Origin: Nageia nagi
Lineage: Eukaryota > Pinophyta
Reading direction: 5' to 3'
Length of the DNA stretch: 64,000 nucleotides
Assembly (NCBI GenBank): GCA_050084985.1
Contig: JBITNC010000001.1
Coordinates: 141,546,001-141,610,000, forward strand
How positions within the stretch are numbered: the stretch's first letter is position 1; every line of letters begins with the position of its first letter. The notes under the pieces are model-generated. The model was not told where the DNA came from. It worked only from the letters and a program-made list of their open reading frames with translations, and made no database searches. A program made the translations under genes and the position numbers. Positions 33,842 to 46,559 of the stretch are shown here, piece after piece.

Positions 33842-34100
33842 TTTTAAGACAAAATGAAATTCAAGTTTATCAAAATTATTTATAACAATAAAAAATATAA
33901 TTATTTAACTATGTCGACACGCTTTTTAAGAAAAAATGAAATTCAAGTTTATCAAAATTATTTATAACAATAAAAAATATAATTATTTAACTATGTGTCA
34001 TAATAGACACGCTTTTTAATAAAAAATGAAATTCAAGTTTATCAAAATTATTTATAACAATAAAAAATATAATTATTTACCTATGTGTTATAATAGACAT
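33842..34100. repeat. Minisatellite, 82-90-bp unit, three copies
   Basis: The word gaaattcaag starts at 33,856, 33,938 and 34,028. Each copy continues with tttatcaaaattatttataac and ends in an aactatgt-type block. Unit 2 has two copies (word at 55,272 and 55,363). Confidence 0.9.
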
Positions 34101-34359
34101 ATGAGTAACTAATACGTAATTGAGTATGCCAAGTAATAGGCATCTTAATAGATTTAACATGTTTTGAAAGTGAAATTTATCTTTTATGAACCATTTGATA
34201 TTCTATAATATTTATTCAATACTAACAATATCTCTTCAAGGCTTAGAGTGAATCTAAACAAGAACTTACATTACAACAATGTATAGTTGTGGTCCCATAT
34301 AGTATTTTGACTTTAAAATATGCCTTATGTGATCAATTACTTACTAAACATGATATATA

Positions 34360-36620
34360 GACAATTATATAATCCTTGATAAATGATGAACCTGATGGTT
34401 ACAATGGATTCGCCTATGAATTTTATAAATCCTTATGGAATATTGTTCGTCGAGATTTATTTTATATTTTTTTAGATGTAATTCATACTAATTATAAGGG
34501 GAATCAATTATTACAAGAGTAATATTGTATTGAACCCAAAATATAGAGATTCAAAAGAAATTAATAATTGAAGGAATATTACCTTATTAACTATTTATTT
34601 CAAAATCATTACTAAGGTCTTAATTCTCTACCAACATAACTTGGTCTTATTTCAAAATCATTACTAACCTTTCAATATAAAGTATTATGTACGTAACTTA
34701 AATCTACTAAAACTTGTCATGATCATATAGAGTAGCATTTCTATCATTGCAATGTGATAGGCTTTGGGATTTCGTAATCTTCATCCACTCTTTCAAGGTA
34801 CTATTTATACATGCCATTTCTTTTTTAAACATTAATAATTTTTTTTTTATGAAATTTTCAAATCTATTTGATAGAGTATTCTAATTGATCCAACATTATA
34901 TATTTTCTTGGTAAAGGGTTTTGGGTATTTAATTGCCTATGTAATTTCTTATAGTTTTGTTAAGGGTATATCCCATACCCACACTACACAATAATTTGTT
35001 GATGACTATTTTAGAGATGGTTCCTTTCTTAACCTAGTAAATAGTAGGACTAATTCCAAATAATCATTTCAATATCTAAATACAATTTGCCTAACATTAG
35101 GATTTATTATTTAAGGGTAGTAGCCACAAGGTTATCTTGAATCCTTCCTCTATAAATATTTATATCTTAATGGAATTAATTATAAATTGATTGACCATAG
35201 TAATGTTTTTAGATTTCTTGAATCCTCCATTATATTCCAATCTTCCTCTTGTGAGCTTCTCCAAGTTGAGCAATTATTATCTAAGTTATTGTCCCTAGGT
35301 TTCAAATTCCATGGCTTCTACAAGTTGCTTACAATAGTTTATATTTTTTATTATTGTTATTAGGATTCCTTCAAAACCTCATATTGAATGATTGAAAAGC
35401 TTATTCAAGATTTTTTATGAGAAAATTTAAAATATAAGAAAGGATACCATCATGTTACATGGTAAATCTATTTTCTCTCATATGATATTAGAATCTAGAT
35501 ATTTTTATTTTAGATATTCAAAAAAAATGGATTTTCCCTTTATGTTAACTAGGTCATTTAATCCTTAGTGGGAAACGAAAAATGAAAAATTCTACATCAC
35601 TATTATGTTGCGTCATGCACTCTATATGGTCATCATGCTTGGGAGGGGGTTTGCTTGTATACCACTTTAGCTCTTAAGCAACTGATTCAAATTTAGACTA
35701 ACTTCAAGGAAAAGAGTATCTAGAAATCCTACGAGTCCATCACACCATCATTAATTTAGGATCAAAATGGATTTCATAATAGTTTATCAATCATTGACCA
35801 ATTATTATAGAGTATAATCATTTGCAAGGTTAATACATTAGTTAAAATCTCATGGATTCACTCTTTAGAAATCTTTTACCATGGAATTAAAATGGTTTCA
35901 TATTTTTCTTTCAAGATCAATTAAAAAATGAATTTTTAGGATTGAATCCAAAGCTAAATTTGGATTAAGTAGCTAGGATATTGAATCCTTCTAAATAAAA
36001 ATGGACTCTATTCCTTCGTATATGAATCATAAGTTAAAGTGAAATATTCACAACCCTATTCAATTAGAGATGACTTCTAGACATACCTTTATTTACATAT
36101 AAACTTAGTAAGGGCTATGGAAGGTTCTTTCCATATCTTTCAAATATCCAAAATCTCAATGATAAGTGGTGCGATTACAATATAATAATCAAATTCAATA
36201 ATGCATATTCTAAATGACCTACTTTGCTTGGTGCATTCTATATTAAGGTCTCCCAATTCAATATAGATTAGCTCATTTAGATATCACCAACCTATGGTGC
36301 CAATTGTATGCATTATAAGAAAATATCAAACATCTTCTTTAGTTTTTCCCTGTAGATTAATCTATACCCAGACTTATATCCATGAATTTTTTAGGCCATT
36401 CAGGCCTAAAAATAATTGGTACATAACTCTTTTGAGTGATTAAATCAATATGCTTTACCAATTCACTACACTATCCCAAGCATTTAAAGTGGAATATCTA
36501 CTTCATATTTGAAAATATAAAAATATAGCTATCTATCTTGGACCTACTTTTGATATCCACATTTTTAGTGAATACCAATTCTTAAATAAGGTCTAGTGTA
36601 TTTTTACAATTCTATGTCTT
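34360..36620 (+). pseudogene. LINE (L1-type) reverse transcriptase remnant, unit 1
   Basis: Plus-strand reads with frameshifts give DEPDGYNGFAYEFYKSLWNI (about 34,388-34,450), matching the finger region of plant LINE RT (PGPDGFTYEFYK type). Further on comes VKGFGYLIAYVISYSFVKGI (about 34,914-34,975), then FVDDYFRDGSFLT (about 35,000), the position of the catalytic F-ADD motif, here destroyed. An IKDFLWEN-like segment and VTW follow near 35,400-35,460, as in the L1 C-terminal part. There are many stops. No ORF1, endonuclease or poly-A tail was identified. Confidence 0.7.
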
Positions 36621-37233
36621 AGTGAAAAAGGTGATATTAGGGTTGTCACACTTATGAACTATTATGGATTATTAGGTCAATACCTAATGTATGGTGTATT
36701 TCATCCTACTAACTTATTTTCCATATTAGAGCTGGTTTTGAGGATGAAGTTGATCTTGAGGGTAGAGTCAATATCAAGGAAAAAGCTCACAAGATCTCCA
36801 CTAAATCCTTTAGCATAGATATAGGTGTTAGAACTACTCAATAACTCATTTCCCTATATGCCTAACAAGGGAGCCTAGGGTTCGCTCAATAGTAACAAGT
36901 TCTTATATGTTAGCCTTAGAGGGATGTAAAAGGCAATTAGATGGCTAACCGTCCTAGTGAAAGTGGCGACTTAGGATTAAAATTTTCCCTCAAACACTCA
37001 TGATCCTCCTCTTTAGAAGGGAACCTTCTTGATCGTGATCCACAACCTACACTTAACTTTATTGCAATTTTTGATACATAAATAAATCATGAGTGTTATA
37101 TTTCATTTAAATTATATTAGCTTTGGTTGATTGGTTTTATAACCAAAAATAAACATTGAGATGTGATTTTCTAACAAATTCTTTTCAAGGAAATATGTGA
37201 ATTCTACACAAATTGATATTGTGTGATCAGTAA
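36621..37233. other. Region between LINE remnant and NAA10-like fragment
   Basis: Contains a short plus-strand readable stretch (about 36,735-36,840; EDEVDLEGRVNIKEKAHKIS) that may be the end of the LINE or of another element. The rest shows no coding. Collinear with 58,150-58,650. Confidence 0.4.
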
Positions 37234-37417
37234 GTTGAATATGGCTCACAACGACATGAATAACGTTTTTGGAGTGGAGTATGCTGCTCTTCGAGTCAAT
37301 TCCATCAACAGGGTAGCCCTCATTCTCTTTCTAGAGATGGACTACAAATGTTTCAAGAAAGTACCCCAATTCTTTGGTAACGACGAGGACGCATATGTGC
37401 TGCTCAAGCAATTGTAG
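37234..37417 (+). pseudogene. NAA10-like 3' fragment (last third of the gene)
   Basis: Encodes in frame MAHNDMNNVFGVEYAALRVN through NRVALILFLEMDYK to NDEDAYVLLKQL and a stop, equivalent to residues about 106-162 of the gene at 58,890. The first two thirds, including the acetyl-CoA loop RKMGIA, is missing. Sequence before 37,230 matches 58,600-58,650, so an internal deletion of about 540 bases joined the upstream flank to the last third. It cannot make an active acetyltransferase. Confidence 0.88.
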
Positions 37418-38230
37418 TTCAAGCAAGATATATAATATCATGACCAGCACAGTTAATTAGGAAGTTTTTTTTTTTTCAAAGAATCATAGTGGTTAGCAGG
37501 CTTTTCATATTCTACGGGTCTTGATCTTGGAGGTGTTGTTAGATTCAGGAGCTGTTTCTTTTCTTGGTGCTTTGGCTGTAAATGGTAAATAGTAAGTTTA
37601 TGTTGTTGCATCATCTCTGCAGTGTTTCTTTACAAGACTTGAGCATATCTATGTCTTAAAAATGCAATCATCTTTTGTGGGAATTGGTATATCTTTCCCT
37701 CCTGTTTTCAGTTTTGAACGTGATTCAATTAGTCTGTTAAAAGGAAAACGAAATGGATAATATGTGGGTGGATTCAGCATTTCAATGCTATTATATAAAA
37801 CTAAAATGATATTTCTTTTGCCCACAACCTGTGAAAGATTATAAGTACATTTCGTGTAGCCTGTAAGAGAATACTATCCTGCTTGGGTCTCCGTGAAGAA
37901 ATAGCTAAACAAATTTATGTTTAACTATGTCAGTTCTGAAGCATTTTACTTCAATTCCCATTCTTTGATTGTGAAAGGAAATTCAATTGTCACAGTGTTT
38001 AAGTGTTTCCACATATAGGATAAACATACATGAACTGATGTATCTATTAGTCTCGATATATTCTTTCATGTGCAGGGTAGTTCTTTTACATTAGATATTA
38101 TAATTATTTAGGTGACTTATGTTATAAATACTTATTTGAACTTGTATTATTTAGGTGACTTAATAAGTTATGTTATAATTATTTAGGTGATTTAATAATA
38201 ATTTAAATTCATGCAAGTTAATCTCAAATA
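37418..38230 (+). other. 3' flank of the NAA10-like fragment
   Basis: Closely similar to 59,379-60,130 downstream of the intact gene and more distantly to 20,248-20,850. Contains the conserved block at 37,847-37,914. Confidence 0.7.
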
Positions 38231-39560
38231 ATTGAAGAGAATAGTTATTTGATATTTTAAAAATATTATATAATTATATAATATTTGTAGTCATTTTTCA
38301 TATAATATTTTTGATATTTTAATTAAATCATGAAATTATGTTTGCAACGAAAAGAAATGATATAATACTTTCTTATGTCAATAAAGTTCTAGATCAATAG
38401 ATTTTTAATGATATATTTTACCCCCTCTCTGTATTGATTGATTGTTGTAGGAGCAACTATGGTAATTTAATACAATCAAATCTAAATATTAGAAAATAAA
38501 ATCTCCAAAATAGAATATAGATCATAAAGAGTATATATGATGTTAAATCATAAAAATATATTGCTTACTACCCCAAATAATAATGGTATAGATCATAAAA
38601 AGATATCATAATGAAATGAGTATATAATGATCATAAAGTGATGGTTAATACCCCAACCAACAAAGGGAGTGATCATAAAAATTATAATATCATCCATAAT
38701 AAAGTGATAGTAATAGAGACAAATCACAATTCATGCAGAGAAGAGATAAAGGGTTAAGGGATATAACCTTTGAGTTTCTAAGGGCATTACCCTAGGATAA
38801 ATGAAAAATTGATCATATGATCCAAGGTCAATGTTGAGTTAGTTTTAAACTATTGCATCTAAAATTGTTGATTATATCCTCTAAACATAACCAAATCTTA
38901 ATTTATAACTTCTCTTAATTTGTACCCCCAACATTAATCCTGAAGGACTTAAAAAAATTTAATCTTTAATTTATGAGATTTTCTAAAGTGAATATCATTC
39001 TATCTATTCTTGTGATATTTCTTATATTATGTTGCATGAACTTCTTCAAAAACTCATGATTAAATGATAAGACTTGACTAAGATAAATGTATACTAATAT
39101 ATTGATTTGAACACACCAAACTAAACTTGACATGAAGGACTTTGAATATAAAATACTTAACATAAGAGGAACATAAAAGATCATAAAATGAAAAGATGTA
39201 ATACTCACCTATATGTAATGTAGTCCTATTCTATATAAGAAAAATGAAGAATATTACCTAATGAGTGTTCTTGTGAAGTTCATATTTGATTATCACTTTC
39301 TTTGAATAAATCACCAATTATTACATCATAATTATTAGAGGGATCTTTTAGACACATAGGAAGGCTTCATTTGATTTTATTTAAATAAAAAGGAATGATT
39401 CTATGAGCTTGATTCAACTCTTATTTGATATATTCTTATAGATTTAACATTGAGATAGTTATTGATGTCGAGCTGGGTGTTGATGCTCCTTTATTGGAGA
39501 ATATAGAATTTTTTGAAAACTTCTAAGGGACTAGAAGGTGTCTTCATTTGATAATCTACC
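38231..39560. other. No gene recognised
   Basis: AT-rich. Several gatcataaa words recur between 38,520 and 38,700, without a regular period. A minus-strand open frame at 38,966-39,208 has no recognisable similarity. Confidence 0.45.
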
Positions 39561-39579
39561 TATGCTAATTCATTTAACT

Positions 39580-40720
39580 TCATATTATTGATGTATATAA
39601 AAAATTTTACATTCTTCTTTGGCATATGAGGTATGATTACATTGAGGCTCATATTCTAATTCATCTTTAGTTTCATCTTCTATTATATCTTATAAAAGGT
39701 ATGTATTATCTTCATAATATATTGAGTTATCCTAACTAAAATAATCAAACATTTCTCCAAGAGAACTTATTGATCACTTCTTCATCTTCAAATTAATAGA
39801 TTCATCTTTAAACTCTTCATTTAATTCTTCATTCTTGGCATAATTGATCTTTTCATTTTCTAGGATCTCATGCAATTTATTATTCATGACAATACACCCA
39901 TTAGTTGAATGACCTTTTCCTTGATTATATTGTAAGAAACAATTATTCTCCATATATAAATGGGATTTCTCTTTATTTTTAAAAAATTATTTTCCCTTTT
40001 TTGGTACTATCAATCCTTTTACTAAATAATTTTTTAATTTTTGTTTAAGATCCATTACGAGCTTATAAAAGGTTCTTTCTTGATATGATTTTCATTTGAG
40101 AGTTGGGGTTGGCTCATATTAACTTTCTTATAATTCTTTGTAGGATATAAATTTGTAAGATTATCTTATATTAACATATTTCAATTGACACACTCCAACC
40201 ATTTCTTTTTATTTTTAAATCAATTTATAAACCATATCCATAAAATGAGCATACATATAATCATGTACTATAATATTTAAATAAGGAATTATATTTTCTA
40301 CAAACACTTGGGTAATCATATAGAATTGAACCTTATAAATTTATCTATACCTTTTTAAATATTTAGATGAACTTTTCTAAATAATCATTAGGACCTTGTT
40401 TACATTCCATTAGATTTGTGAATTGTAGTGGCCCTTGAGAATTGCACTTATAATGGATCTTAAATAATTATTTCATATGTTGATATGATATTATAGAACT
40501 AGAATCCAATATATAAAACCATTTATGAGCTTCATTGGTCAAGCTTGTAGAAAAGTAATTTACCTTAATGTGATTATTAATACCATATCTTGGTTCTATA
40601 GTATATTAAAATATCTAAATATGAGGGTTAGGGTTTCCTTTACCATTAAACCTTTCTAACTTAGGCTCCTTACCTATTCATGGGAGAATGAAATTAAGAA
40701 TTTCAATGGATAAAGGATTC
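39580..40720 (-). pseudogene. Ty3/gypsy gag remnant with GH-x3-GC knuckle
   Basis: The minus-strand read from about 40,690 gives LERFNGKGNPNPHI, VNYFSTSLTNEAHKWFYILD, CNSQGPLQFTNLMECKQGPN and LEKFI, typical of the retrotransposon gag domain (Pfam PF03732). At about 39,870-39,950 it continues with CFLQYNQGKGHSTNGC then MNNKLHEILENEKINYA, the decayed zinc-knuckle region. Stops are present. On its 5' side the sequence runs into the LTR-type element starting at 40,848, consistent with LTR-leader-gag order on the minus strand. A partial copy is at 61,530-61,850. Confidence 0.8.
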
Positions 40721-40847
40721 CTTGTACCTTCATTTATAGGAACACCACTATATGCCCTATATGTATGGATAGTGATCTATACATGCATACTCTTCATCAT
40801 TTTTAAATATTACAACTTTACCATATTGATATGGGATGATGGGAGAT

Positions 40848-43760
40848 GAACATTGGTGTTGCCCCTAGAGTTAATGCTTGGATACATGTATATCAAACTT
40901 AAAGAAAGTAGAGATCAAATACTTCCAAAAACCTTAGGATTTTTAGTTAACAATTACTTAGGAATATGCAAAGTGTATGAAATATGATCTTCCAAAATCA
41001 CCTATATGTCCCAATAAGAATAATTTATGATTGACGTAAAATTTTTGAATGTAAAAGCTCACTAAATTTAACAAAATGACCTACAAAATTTATATTTTAT
41101 ATAAACAAAAATTGTTTCTTAATATAAAAAACCATAAGAAAATGTATGTCATAGCCTCAATTTACCTTTTAAATTTTCATACCATTAATATCTAAGGTTT
41201 GGGAAAGCTTTCAAGGTGAAAGCAACTACAATATTGCCAAAAATTAATCTCAAAATATAAGGTTTTAACCAAAAAAATTTTTATACAAAATGAAAACACC
41301 TTTAATTCTATTTTTTTTAATGAAACATAGTTTTCTAATTTTGTCAAAAATTAAGATAAATAAATATCAAGAAAAACCTAGGGTTTCCAAAAAAAACTCA
41401 ATAGAAAATGTGATGCTCTAAAATGAAAATTCTAGGGTTTATAAGACATGTTTGAGTTCATAAATATATAGATATGAATATAAGTCACTAATAAAATAAA
41501 ATATCTAACAAATATTAAAGAGTATAAATAATAATAAAAGATGTAGCAATGAAGTAGCAACTAATAATAATGGTATAGCAAAAGTAAATGATGCACTAGG
41601 TATTATATCAAATTGAGCACCTATGAGAAAGGGATCATGAAGAATATATCTATAAAAATACCTATATGATCATTTGTATGCTCATATATAACTTGACAAT
41701 AAGATGGAATCTTAGAATGCAATACCCATTAATGAGGATAGTTTTGCATATTGGTGTAGATGCCTAGGGTAACATAAACACTATTAATAATTATCATACT
41801 ATTCTTCCTATAAGTTAGCCTTCATAATCCAAATTTCTAATAGTATATAAAGTGCAAATATAATAATTTAACATAATAGTGAAAATGAATAACAAATTCT
41901 CATGCGATAACTAGATTCGAATCTCAATAGGTGGTGTCAAAAGATACCTAAGTTTTTTTGGTATTTATGAATGACTTGAGATAATAATCTAATAGTATTC
42001 TAATGTTCCCCTTCCTCTTTTTATAGGGACAAGAACCACCATAATGTTTGCCTATAGAAGAGCTCCAACACTAGGGTTATTGCTCATAAAAAGAGAAATA
42101 ATAACAGAAAATAATTTATATCAGCCTAAATGATAATAATATAAGATATAACATTAAAATGAAATATATTATTAAGTAAGTAATGTGATAATTAATTTAG
42201 GATATTAGGTATATAGACAAATTAAGTGTCAATAAGATCATCATTTACATTTTTCTCATTTTTCATTACTTCCCTTAAACATACAAAAGGACCTAATTTT
42301 TCTTGACTATGTTTGTTAAATTGTTTTTTAAAGTTCATAATTATTCTATATTTTTTCACTCTTTAATGCTCTTATGAAATTATGAGTTTATAAAATCTTA
42401 TGCAATTCTTCTCTCTTAACTTTAAATTCTTCCATTAACCAACCATTTTACTTATCTACTTTATCAAACAATTCTATCTAATTATCTACATTTTCTTTAA
42501 TAACAACTAATTCTATCTCATTATAATCATCATTATTATTGACCTCTTCTTCATGCTTTTCCTCTATTTTTGAATTTTCATTTTCATATTTATAATTAAA
42601 TGGTACTTGAGAATATGTATATGCTTGAACAATTAAGATATAGATTTCTTCATTACTTGGTACATCAATGCATGGAAATGCCTTGCTACATTGGATCTAT
42701 CCTAATTTCAAGGAGATACCATACTCAACTTTATCATCTCTTATATCTATTTTTAAAATTTCATCAAGCTTAGATATTTTTCTTATAGTTATGTTATATC
42801 AAAATCTCCAAAAATAACATATAATGTAATACAAGATATATAAAAATAAATTAGAAATACACCACATAATTCACAACCTCTTATGATAAATGTAGTACAT
42901 AATGCACAACATGATACGATCACTGCAACATAACAAGTAATCATAGTATATCTTAGTTTTAATAATCTATCAAATTAATATCTTTTATTCATGTATTTTT
43001 TTAATAATCTATCAAAGTAATATCTTTTATTCATGATTTTCAACAATGTACAAATGCGAGATCTAAGAATTCAAACTAAATTTTTTTTATAAAATTTACC
43101 CAAATATGAAATTTTAAACTTTATAAAATTATAAAAATTTTCCAATTATATTTATCTATAGTTTGAAGAAAACTTTCTAATGTAAGATATCCTCCAATTC
43201 AACAAAATAACCTTCAAATTCTACGACTTTTTTTGTAAATTTTTTTTCAAAAAAATTGAAATTCCTCAATTTTTAATAATTCTCAAATAATATAATTTTC
43301 TAATTTTATAAAAAATTAATGCGACAAAAAAGACAACATATACCCTACATAAATACAATGCTCAACAAACCTATTGTTTGTAAAAACATGTTGAGTTCAT
43401 CAATTTGTTAATACCATTAAATAATTTCACAATTAATAATATTACTTGTAATATTATTATATTATCAAATTAAACTCCAAAAGTATACATATGTGTCATT
43501 CTTACCTAAATTGTAGGAATGACACTAAATTTTTGCTTTAAGAGGTTCATGTAGATCTTCTTTTAAAGTTTGGATACCCTTTGTTTAATTCTCATAGTGT
43601 ATTCTCCACAAAATCTCAACCCAAAATCAAAATCAATCATCCACTAAACCAACAACAAGCCTTAATCTAACAATAATAGTGAAAGGATAAACGTAGTGAT
43701 AACAATAGGGCACAAAGATAATGATTTGATAGTTGATTCCTAAAGATACTAATCAATGCA
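40848..43760 (-). mobile_element. LTR-type element, unit 2 copy
   Basis: Counterpart of 14,482-18,600 without the insertion at 15,440-16,605, hence closer to the original structure. LTR-like blocks are at 40,960-41,500 and 43,030-43,470. A possible, weak primer-binding sequence for the minus strand (rc of cattggtgttgcccc, about 40,851-40,865) lies between the left block and the gag at 40,720. Confidence 0.5.
42240..42745 (-). pseudogene. Unrecognised decayed ORF, unit 2 copy
   Basis: The minus-strand read gives SNEEIYILIVQAYTYSQVPF, FNYKYENENSKIEEKHEEE and EEFKVKREELHKIL, the same frame as 17,070-17,535. Several differences between the copies are conservative (for example D/E, K/R, I/V). Function unknown. 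Confidence 0.4.
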
Positions 43761-43789
43761 GCTTGTAAGGTGGCCTATCAAAATCAAAA

Positions 43790-44416
43790 CCATGATCTAT
43801 CTCCGCACTCCTCTTTTTTTCTGGTATTCAGTTCTGAAGGTGATTCAATTTATCTGTTAGAAGGCAAAAGAAAAATGGATAGTGTGCAGTCGTATTTAAC
43901 AGTGGTTCGATACTGTCATAGTAGAATAAAGATGGTATTCATTTTAAACACAGCCCGTGGAGAATTATGTGCACATTTCGTGTAGCCTGTAAAAGATTGC
44001 TATCTTGCTTGGGTCTCCGTGAACAAATGGATAAACAAATCATGTCAATTCTGAAGCATTTTACTCTTAAATCCCTCCTTTCAATGCGAAAGAAAATTCA
44101 ATTCTGTTTTATTCCACTGTATTTAAATACTTCAGATATAGCATAAACATACATGGAGAAAGATGAAGGTTGGTTTGATCCCGTTGCTTTATAAACTAGA
44201 GGGAAACTGATGTCTCTTATTCTGAAAATGTTATTTCGTATGTAGACTGATGCGTCTAAATTAAATATCATAATTATTGTGATGACTAAGAAGTTTATGT
44301 TATAATTTTTTATTTTTTTTAAATATTATGTGCATGTGGTAAAATACATTTAATGCATTTCCAGTCGAGGTTGTTATTTTATAAAATATGTAAGGAGGAA
44401 TTACAAACTATTTAAA

Positions 44417-44460
<44 letters not shown>

Positions 44461-44690
44461 CCTTTCAAAAGGTTTTTTCTTAATTATTATATAAGTTTAA
44501 GATAAAATAAATATAATATTTGTAAGTGATAATGGGATGTTTAGGTTTATTTTTATGTTTATAGGGATCCTTATCTTATGATATGTTAGTATTCTCATAA
44601 TTTAAGTATGAATTAGGTAGTATAGACTTCTAACAAAGTTTCAAGATTTTAATATTTTTAAGTAATTGGAGATTGAGAATATTCATTAAA
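43790..44690 (+). pseudogene. NAA10-like locus reduced to its 3' flank
   Basis: The sequence from about 43,835 matches the downstream region of the gene at 19,666 (20,416-21,206), including the conserved block at 43,971-44,040 and an AATAAA near 43,925. No acetyltransferase coding remains: left of 43,790 the sequence matches 18,560 in unit 1. About 1.8 kb holding the gene was therefore lost. A 71-codon open frame (43,770-43,985) spans the junction and is accidental. Confidence 0.8.
44419..44458. repeat. (TA)n microsatellite, about 40 bp
   Basis: Alternating A and T, absent at the matching position in unit 1 (about 20,975). Confidence 0.9.
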
Positions 44691-44693
44691 TTG

Positions 44694-46170
44694 CATTAGT
44701 TGGGATGTGATATCAAAACTCATGATGTCATCCTTCAAAAAATGCGATATTCATCTTTGGGAACTTGTTGTTGTGATGCAACTAGTTGATTATTGATATC
44801 ATCTCTAAAACATGACAAAGTGAATTTATCTAATGAAACACACCTTTCTATAATCCAACAACCCGTATGATGGTGTGGGTCAATGAAAACTACGACATTA
44901 ATGAAAATTGGCATCCAAATTTCTAGTTATGGTATGGATTAGTGGAAGAAGTTGGCTCCATAAAATGGCAAAAAAGTGGATGCCTTTTCCTTAATTTTTA
45001 GGTTTGATCATAATTGATCTTAACTTTTGAAGCCCTTAGAGATGGAATCTTGTAAAATATCACTCAAGTGAAAATTTAGTACTTGGAGTGTAGTTTTCTA
45101 ATATGTAATTTATTCCAATACCCAATTGATAGAAATTGATTTATGATAGGCACTTCTAAAGGATAATATTTAAAATGTCTTTTTTATAACCATACCATGC
45201 TCTTTTACAACAAGCATAGTTTGATCTAAAATATAATATTTTTTAAATACTTTTGGGAAAAGATACCTAACACACTAAAGATTATGCATGATATTTTTTC
45301 ATGAATTTTTTTTATTAATTTTTATTAGCCTTAATTACTATTTCAAAAACTACCAATCTATGACACAGATAATTTGACCTAAACTTATCCTTTTTTTATT
45401 TTTTTTATTTTTTTAATCTAATAGAGAATTGTTTGTAGATTGTGTACATATAATTTTTTTCATAATTCCTAAAAAAAGGTTATTAAAAAAGTAATAGGAC
45501 CTAATTTTTGGAGTTTGAGGATCGATTTTGGAAATTAATTTGAAAACATGATAATTTTTTTTAAACAATATATATTTCTAATCTACACTCTTTGATCTGA
45601 AATGGATTTTAATTTTATGAAAACAATCCTCTAAAAACTTGATCAAACATCCATCAGAAGTCATGATTTGTCATTCCATTACCATGAACAAGAAGTTGCA
45701 GGTCGAAGGCTAAGACTTGGCCCACCAAACCTTTCTTAAGGCTAAACTTGAACCTAAACTCAAATAATGAAATTTCAATTCATAACAAAATTTCCTTATT
45801 TTTAACATTAAAAAGGAATAAAATTTCATTTTAAAATGAAATTTTGTTCCAAACAAAATTTTGTTTTAAAATGAAATTTCAGTTCATAATGAAATTTCAG
45901 TTCATAATGAAATTTCAGTTCATAATGAAATTTCATTCCTTTTTAACATTAAAAAATAATAAAATTTAATTATGAACTAAAATTTTGACCTTTAAAAACC
46001 AAAATTTTACTTTTATCCCTAAACCAAGAATGATATTTAGGTTTTTAAAAATTTAAATTTTATTTTACATACCAAAATTTCAGTTTAGGCTACATTTTTT
46101 TCTATGTATGAAATGTCCACCTCAAGTGGACTCAACTTATTGCACATACCTATGCGATACTACAAAAGCT
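44694..46170 (-). repeat. LTR-like terminal region, unit 2
   Basis: Counterpart of 23,100-24,560. The palindrome cluster (45,765-46,085) has three in-row copies of a 19-base ttcagttcataatgaaatt-type unit at about 45,880-45,935, where unit 1 has one. Confidence 0.55.
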
Positions 46171-46559
46171 GATACCATTTATTGCAAAATATGGTATCTA
46201 AGTAACATCTCTTAAACTTAGGACATGTCCTAAGTTCAAAACTTGGCTAATATATTTTATTGTAAATATGTGTATACATTGTGGAAACTTGCAAGGGGAA
46301 ATTTATACCACCAAATGTATTACCTAGATTTCATTCATAACTTGAGGATTGAGCTCCCAATATTACTTTTAATTTCACCTAATATTTTACTATAGGGATA
46401 TCAAAATTACCTATATTGAACCAAATCAAAATCAAATAATTTATGCCAACAAAATTTAGATGTTTATGCTTTGAAGCCAATATTTTTATTATTTCATGAA
46501 AATCCATTTGATTCACCATGAACTCTACTAGCCTATTTCTTTATCCATCAAGAGTTTCT

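Larger units (their letters stand above)
32641..34355. other. Non-coding AT-rich region with simple repeats
   Basis: No gene recognised. Contains a TA microsatellite (33,021-33,110) and a three-copy minisatellite (33,842-34,100); otherwise collinear with 54,121-55,690. Confidence 0.6.
14477..40842. repeat. Unit 1 of a large direct tandem duplication (about 26 kb)
   Basis: Collinear with 40,843-61,860 in the same orientation. Anchor pairs include 14,477/40,843, 16,620/41,805, 20,416/43,855, 23,100/44,691, 27,421/48,900, 30,631/52,149, 32,438/53,916, 34,370/55,715, 37,223/59,200 and 39,760/61,540. By eye most stretches look about 88-95% identical. Unit 1 is longer mainly because it holds an LTR-like insertion (15,440-16,605), an NAA10 gene and a 1.9-kb segment missing from unit 2. 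The left end is where the plus-strand gypsy element inserted, so the original unit may have extended further left. Confidence 0.88.

Noticed and set aside
33842-34100. CRISPR-like repeat array
   Set aside because: Copies are adjacent 82-90-bp units without unique spacers, in a eukaryotic setting: a minisatellite.
43770-43985. 71-codon plus-strand open frame
   Set aside because: It spans a deletion junction and 3' flanking sequence of a lost NAA10 gene; the other loci are not open there.
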